Positions 7,107 to 8,907 of a stretch of DNA of 8,907 bases are shown here, piece by piece. Origin of the DNA: Promethearchaeia archaeon (GTDB taxonomy: Archaea; Asgardarchaeota; Lokiarchaeia; Sigyniarchaeales; SOKP01). Within the stretch, counting starts at the first letter, position 1, and each line of letters starts with the position of its first letter. The position numbers were made by a program, and so were the translations under genes. The stretch lies in the NCBI GenBank assembly GCA_029856295.1, contig JAHQWS010000059.1, forward strand, positions 1 through 8,907. Reading direction: 5' to 3'. The notes below the pieces were generated by a model. That model had not been told where the DNA came from. It searched no databases and worked only from the letters and a program-made list of their open reading frames with translations.

Positions 7107-7114
7107 AAACTTAA

Positions 7115-7122
7115 TTTTTTTT
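7115..7122 (+). terminator. T-run terminator candidate
   Basis: Eight T residues begin 9 nt after the last stop of the decayed transporter, without a GC stem. A T-run alone is enough for archaeal intrinsic termination. It fits the end of the transporter transcript. Confidence 0.4.
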
Positions 7123-7137
7123 ATAATTCTAAAATTA

Positions 7138-7335
7138 TTATTTTCTATAATTTAATTTATAATTTCCCTTCTTAACTCTCAGAATATTCGATTTTAATAA
7201 TGGATCAACCAGTTCCAATAGATTCTTGTGAACATTAAGGTGTCCTTTATGGTCATTAGATACCCATAAATTTTCGATTCTATTATCTAATGTATTGAAA
7301 TTAATGTGATGGACATAAAACTCTGGTTTTAGATC
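7138..7335 (-). pseudogene. HNH endonuclease remnant (C-terminal part, no start codon)
   Basis: The minus-strand frame from 7335 to the TAA at 7138-7140 encodes 65 residues with no ATG or other usual start at its upper end. It is bounded upstream by a stop at 7336-7338. It carries YVHHINFNTLDNRIENLWV followed by NDHKGHLNVH, the core of HNH_3-type endonucleases: HH at residues 9-10, DN at 17-18, ENL at 21-23, then H29, H32 and H36. Intact relatives have a further N-terminal part before the HH pair; here it is gone. Such HNH genes are typical of homing endonucleases and phage-type mobile elements. The remnant lies convergent to the decayed transporter and upstream of the tandem repeats, in a region with no other gene. 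Confidence 0.7.
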
Positions 7336-7351
7336 TTAGCAAAGAAAAGAT

Positions 7352-7368
7352 CAAATTTTGAAAATTTG
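7352..7368. repeat. 17-bp perfect palindrome with a one-base centre
   Basis: CAAATTTT-G-AAAATTTG, with 8-bp arms, is followed by TTTTT at 7369-7373. It could be a protein-binding dyad or a weak AT-only hairpin. It lies just upstream of where the HNH remnant breaks off. Confidence 0.35.
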
Positions 7369-7404
7369 TTTTTAAATATTAATTTGGTTTGAATTCTTAG
7401 AATT

Positions 7405-7490
7405 ACATTTATGTTAGAAAAATAGTAGATTTTTACATTTATGTTAGAAAAATAGTAGATTTTTACATTTATGTTAGAAAAATAGTAGAT
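7405..7490. repeat. Three perfect tandem copies of a 30-bp unit
   Basis: Copies are at 7405-7434, 7435-7464 and 7465-7490, the last lacking the terminal TTTT. The unit begins ACATTTATGTTAGAAAAATA and ends GTAGATTTTT. There are no differences between copies and no spacers, so this is not a CRISPR array. The array ends 67 bp before the chosen start of the beta-helix gene and about 35 bp before its TATA box, a position suitable for repeated activator or repressor sites. Recent replication slippage is the alternative. Confidence 0.9.
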
Positions 7491-7525
7491 ACTTTGTACA
7501 CATTATTAAATACTTTTTTTTCGAG

Positions 7526-7537
7526 TATATATATAAT
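7526..7537 (+). promoter_or_regulatory. TATA box of the beta-helix gene
   Basis: TATATATATAAT lies 20-32 nt before ATG 7558. Archaeal initiation about 25 nt after the box centre falls at about 7555-7560, which would make a leaderless or almost leaderless mRNA. It also favours ATG 7558 over ATG 7549. A run of eight T residues (7514-7521) lies just upstream. Confidence 0.45.
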
Positions 7538-7557
7538 CAAAATTAATAATGAATATT

Positions 7558-8907
7558 ATGAAAAAAAAAAGTACATTAAAATTAATTATATTGGTTTTAG
7601 GAATAATTTTTGCACTATCAACTAGTAGTAACCATAATTTCAACGTTGATCAAAGGAATAATGATAATAGCGAAGAAATTCAGGATGAGACAAATTTTAC
7701 AAGTCCGAAAAAATCGGGAACTTACCCAGAATCTTTTATCCATATTGACGGTGATTGGTCAGTTGCGATTGGTGAAGATTGGTTTAAGGGTGATGGATCA
7801 TTGGGAAACCCCTACGTTATTGAAAATGTTACTATTGACGCAAGCAGTTCACCAACAGGAAGCGGTATTTTTATAGAAAATTCTAAAAACGATTATTTTA
7901 TCATTAGAAATTGCAATGTTACTAATGCACTTGGAGCTTATAATGCGGGAATCAAATTGGAAAATACAAACTACGGAACTTTATTTAATAATAATTGCTC
8001 GTTCAATAACAATCTTGGGATATATTTAAATTATGATTGCGTAAACAACACCATCTCGGGAAACACCGCAAACGATAACAATTATGGGATATATTTATAT
8101 GGCTGCAATAATAACACCATCTCGGGAAACACCGCAAACGACAACGCTAATGCCGGGATATATTTAGGGTCTGAATGCTATGATAACACCATCTCGGGAA
8201 ACACCGCAAACGATAATGGTTATTGTGGGATATATTTAAGATATTATAGCGTAAACAACACCATCTCGGGAAACACCGCAAACGAGAATTACTGGTTCGG
8301 GATAACTTTACAAAATAATTGCAGTTACAATACAATCTCGGGAAACACCTTAAACAACAATAGCGACGGGGGGATATGGATAATGATAGGCTGCGATGGA
8401 AACACCATCTCGGGAAATACCTTAAGCAATAACGCAAAACGGGGGATAATAATGTATACAGATTGCGATTACAACACCATTTTCGGGAACTTAATTGCGA
8501 ATCACTCTTTGTACGGTGTAAGACTTTATAACACTATCGGTACTGGCAATTTACTTTATCAAAACGCATTTATTAATAATAAATTACATGCTATAGATGA
8601 GAGCACCGCGAATGATAATTACTGGAATAATTCAGTTATTGGTAATTATTGGGATAATTACACTGGCGTTGACACCTCACCGCTCGATGGCATTGGTGAT
8701 ACTCCTTATACTTTTATTCAAGGGACCGCTAATAGCAACGATTATTTACCGCTCATGATGAATCCGATATTTAATGGAAGTAAAATTCATATAGATGATA
8801 GTGGTGTGAGCGCTTGGAATTGGAGTCAAACAGCTAAATTGAAAGCATGGTGCTCTGGTTCTGGTACATATAAAGATCCATATGTTCTTGATGGATTAGA
8901 GATTGAT
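7558..8907 (+). CDS. Secreted NosD-like right-handed parallel beta-helix protein, 3'-partial
   Basis: The frame is open from here to the right edge: 450 residues are visible and the end lies outside. ATG 7558 gives a good signal peptide (KKKSTLK, then hydrophobic LIILVLGIIFALS); ATG 7549 adds three residues. After a polar linker, a first module begins at IHID (61-64) and PYVIENVTID (85-94). Coils of the type GIYL-x-x-x-C-x-x-NTISGNTANDN follow from about 140 to 330, with period 24 residues (one coil of 22). The helix closes with GNYWDNYTGVD (362-372), GIGDTPY (378-384) and NDYLPLM, the usual end of NosD/CASH-type modules. A second module then starts with IHIDD (410) and DPYVLDGLEID (440-450). 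In this family such solenoids bind or cleave polysaccharide or serve in surface attachment; no catalytic site can be named here. Cysteines recur at the same coil position. Residue numbers count from 7558. Confidence 0.9.
   Translation, partial: MKKKSTLKLIILVLGIIFALSTSSNHNFNVDQRNNDNSEEIQDETNFTSPKKSGTYPESFIHIDGDWSVAIGEDWFKGDGSLGNPYVIENVTIDASSSPTGSGIFIENSKNDYFIIRNCNVTNALGAYNAGIKLENTNYGTLFNNNCSFNNNLGIYLNYDCVNNTISGNTANDNNYGIYLYGCNNNTISGNTANDNANAGIYLGSECYDNTISGNTANDNGYCGIYLRYYSVNNTISGNTANENYWFGITLQNNCSYNTISGNTLNNNSDGGIWIMIGCDGNTISGNTLSNNAKRGIIMYTDCDYNTIFGNLIANHSLYGVRLYNTIGTGNLLYQNAFINNKLHAIDESTANDNYWNNSVIGNYWDNYTGVDTSPLDGIGDTPYTFIQGTANSNDYLPLMMNPIFNGSKIHIDDSGVSAWNWSQTAKLKAWCSGSGTYKDPYVLDGLEID
8047..8544 (+). 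repeat. Tandem 72-bp coding repeats (beta-helix coils)
   Basis: Seven in-frame units begin at 8047, 8113, 8185, 8257, 8329, 8401 and 8473. The first unit is 66 bp and the following ones are 72 bp. The first four share an identical 29-nt block that begins AACACCATCTCGGGAAACAC; units five and six differ at a few positions and unit seven is diverged. The block is rich in C-ending codons (AAC, ACC, ATC) and in GC compared with the AT-rich surroundings. This suggests recent duplication or gene conversion between units. Confidence 0.9.

Noticed and set aside
7405..7490. CRISPR array
   Set aside because: The 30-bp copies are directly joined; there are no unique spacers and no cas genes in the window.
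7405..7490. Mini open frames ATG-TTA-GAA-AAA-TAG-TAG in each 30-bp copy as a leader-peptide device
   Set aside because: Four-codon frames arise by chance in AT-rich DNA, have no ribosome-binding site, and lie upstream of the likely TATA box, so they would not be on the transcript.
7610..7876. 88-codon plus-strand frame at the start of the beta-helix gene
   Set aside because: It overlaps the signal peptide and first module of the NosD-like gene in another frame and shows no recognisable features.
8147..8437. 96-codon frame on the minus strand across the beta-helix repeats
   Set aside because: It is the antisense reading of the coding repeats, with a periodic Arg/Cys/Phe-rich product explained entirely by the plus-strand gene.
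1..8907. tRNA, rRNA or riboswitch genes
   Set aside because: No cloverleaf-like GC-rich stretch, conserved rRNA segment or recognisable riboswitch core was seen; GC-richer DNA is confined to the beta-helix coding repeats.

Overview
The window is AT-rich DNA that reads most naturally as archaeal, probably an Asgard archaeon of the Lokiarchaeia type. This is inferred from the protein content and promoter style, not from a marker gene. The pointers are a NosD-like parallel beta-helix surface protein with NTISGN-type coils, a DUF2284 metal-binding protein, a GPH-family transporter with a decayed MFS gene behind it, a membrane-anchored C4C4 zinc-finger protein, and TATA-like boxes close to start codons with few Shine-Dalgarno sequences.

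Layout. (1) 1-480, plus strand: the 3' part of, or a complete, membrane-anchored eight-cysteine zinc-binding protein. It converges on (2) a minus-strand block read from 4816 down to 507: DUF2284 protein, PF12831-type FAD oxidoreductase, M20 metallo-amidohydrolase, and an unrecognised protein with an alternating beta/alpha pattern suggesting a TIM barrel. (3) A 173-bp divergent intergenic region, then plus-strand 4990-6393, an intact GPH/MelB-like symporter. It is followed 16 bp later by the wreck of a second MFS transporter (6410-7106) with a large internal deletion, a frame break and an in-frame TGA. (4) 7107-7557 has no intact gene. It holds a T-run terminator candidate, a start-less remnant of an HNH endonuclease on the minus strand, a 17-bp palindrome, three perfect copies of a 30-bp tandem repeat and a TATA box. 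(5) From 7558 to the right edge, plus strand: a secreted NosD-like beta-helix protein that runs off the window. It contains regular 24-residue coils encoded by near-identical DNA units and begins a second module at the edge.

How the parts may work together. The minus-strand block pairs a flavin oxidoreductase and a cysteine-rich presumed metal protein with a hydrolase, and it is divergent from a symporter. This would fit uptake and processing of a small amide, ester or sugar-like compound, but no substrate can be read from the sequence. A 39-bp element, 32/39 identical without gaps, lies upstream of both the DUF2284 gene and the M20 gene in the same orientation. This suggests two co-regulated transcription units. 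The right-hand part looks like a turnover zone (decayed transporter, HNH remnant, tandem repeats, repetitive surface protein). No complete new defence or mobile system is visible in the window.
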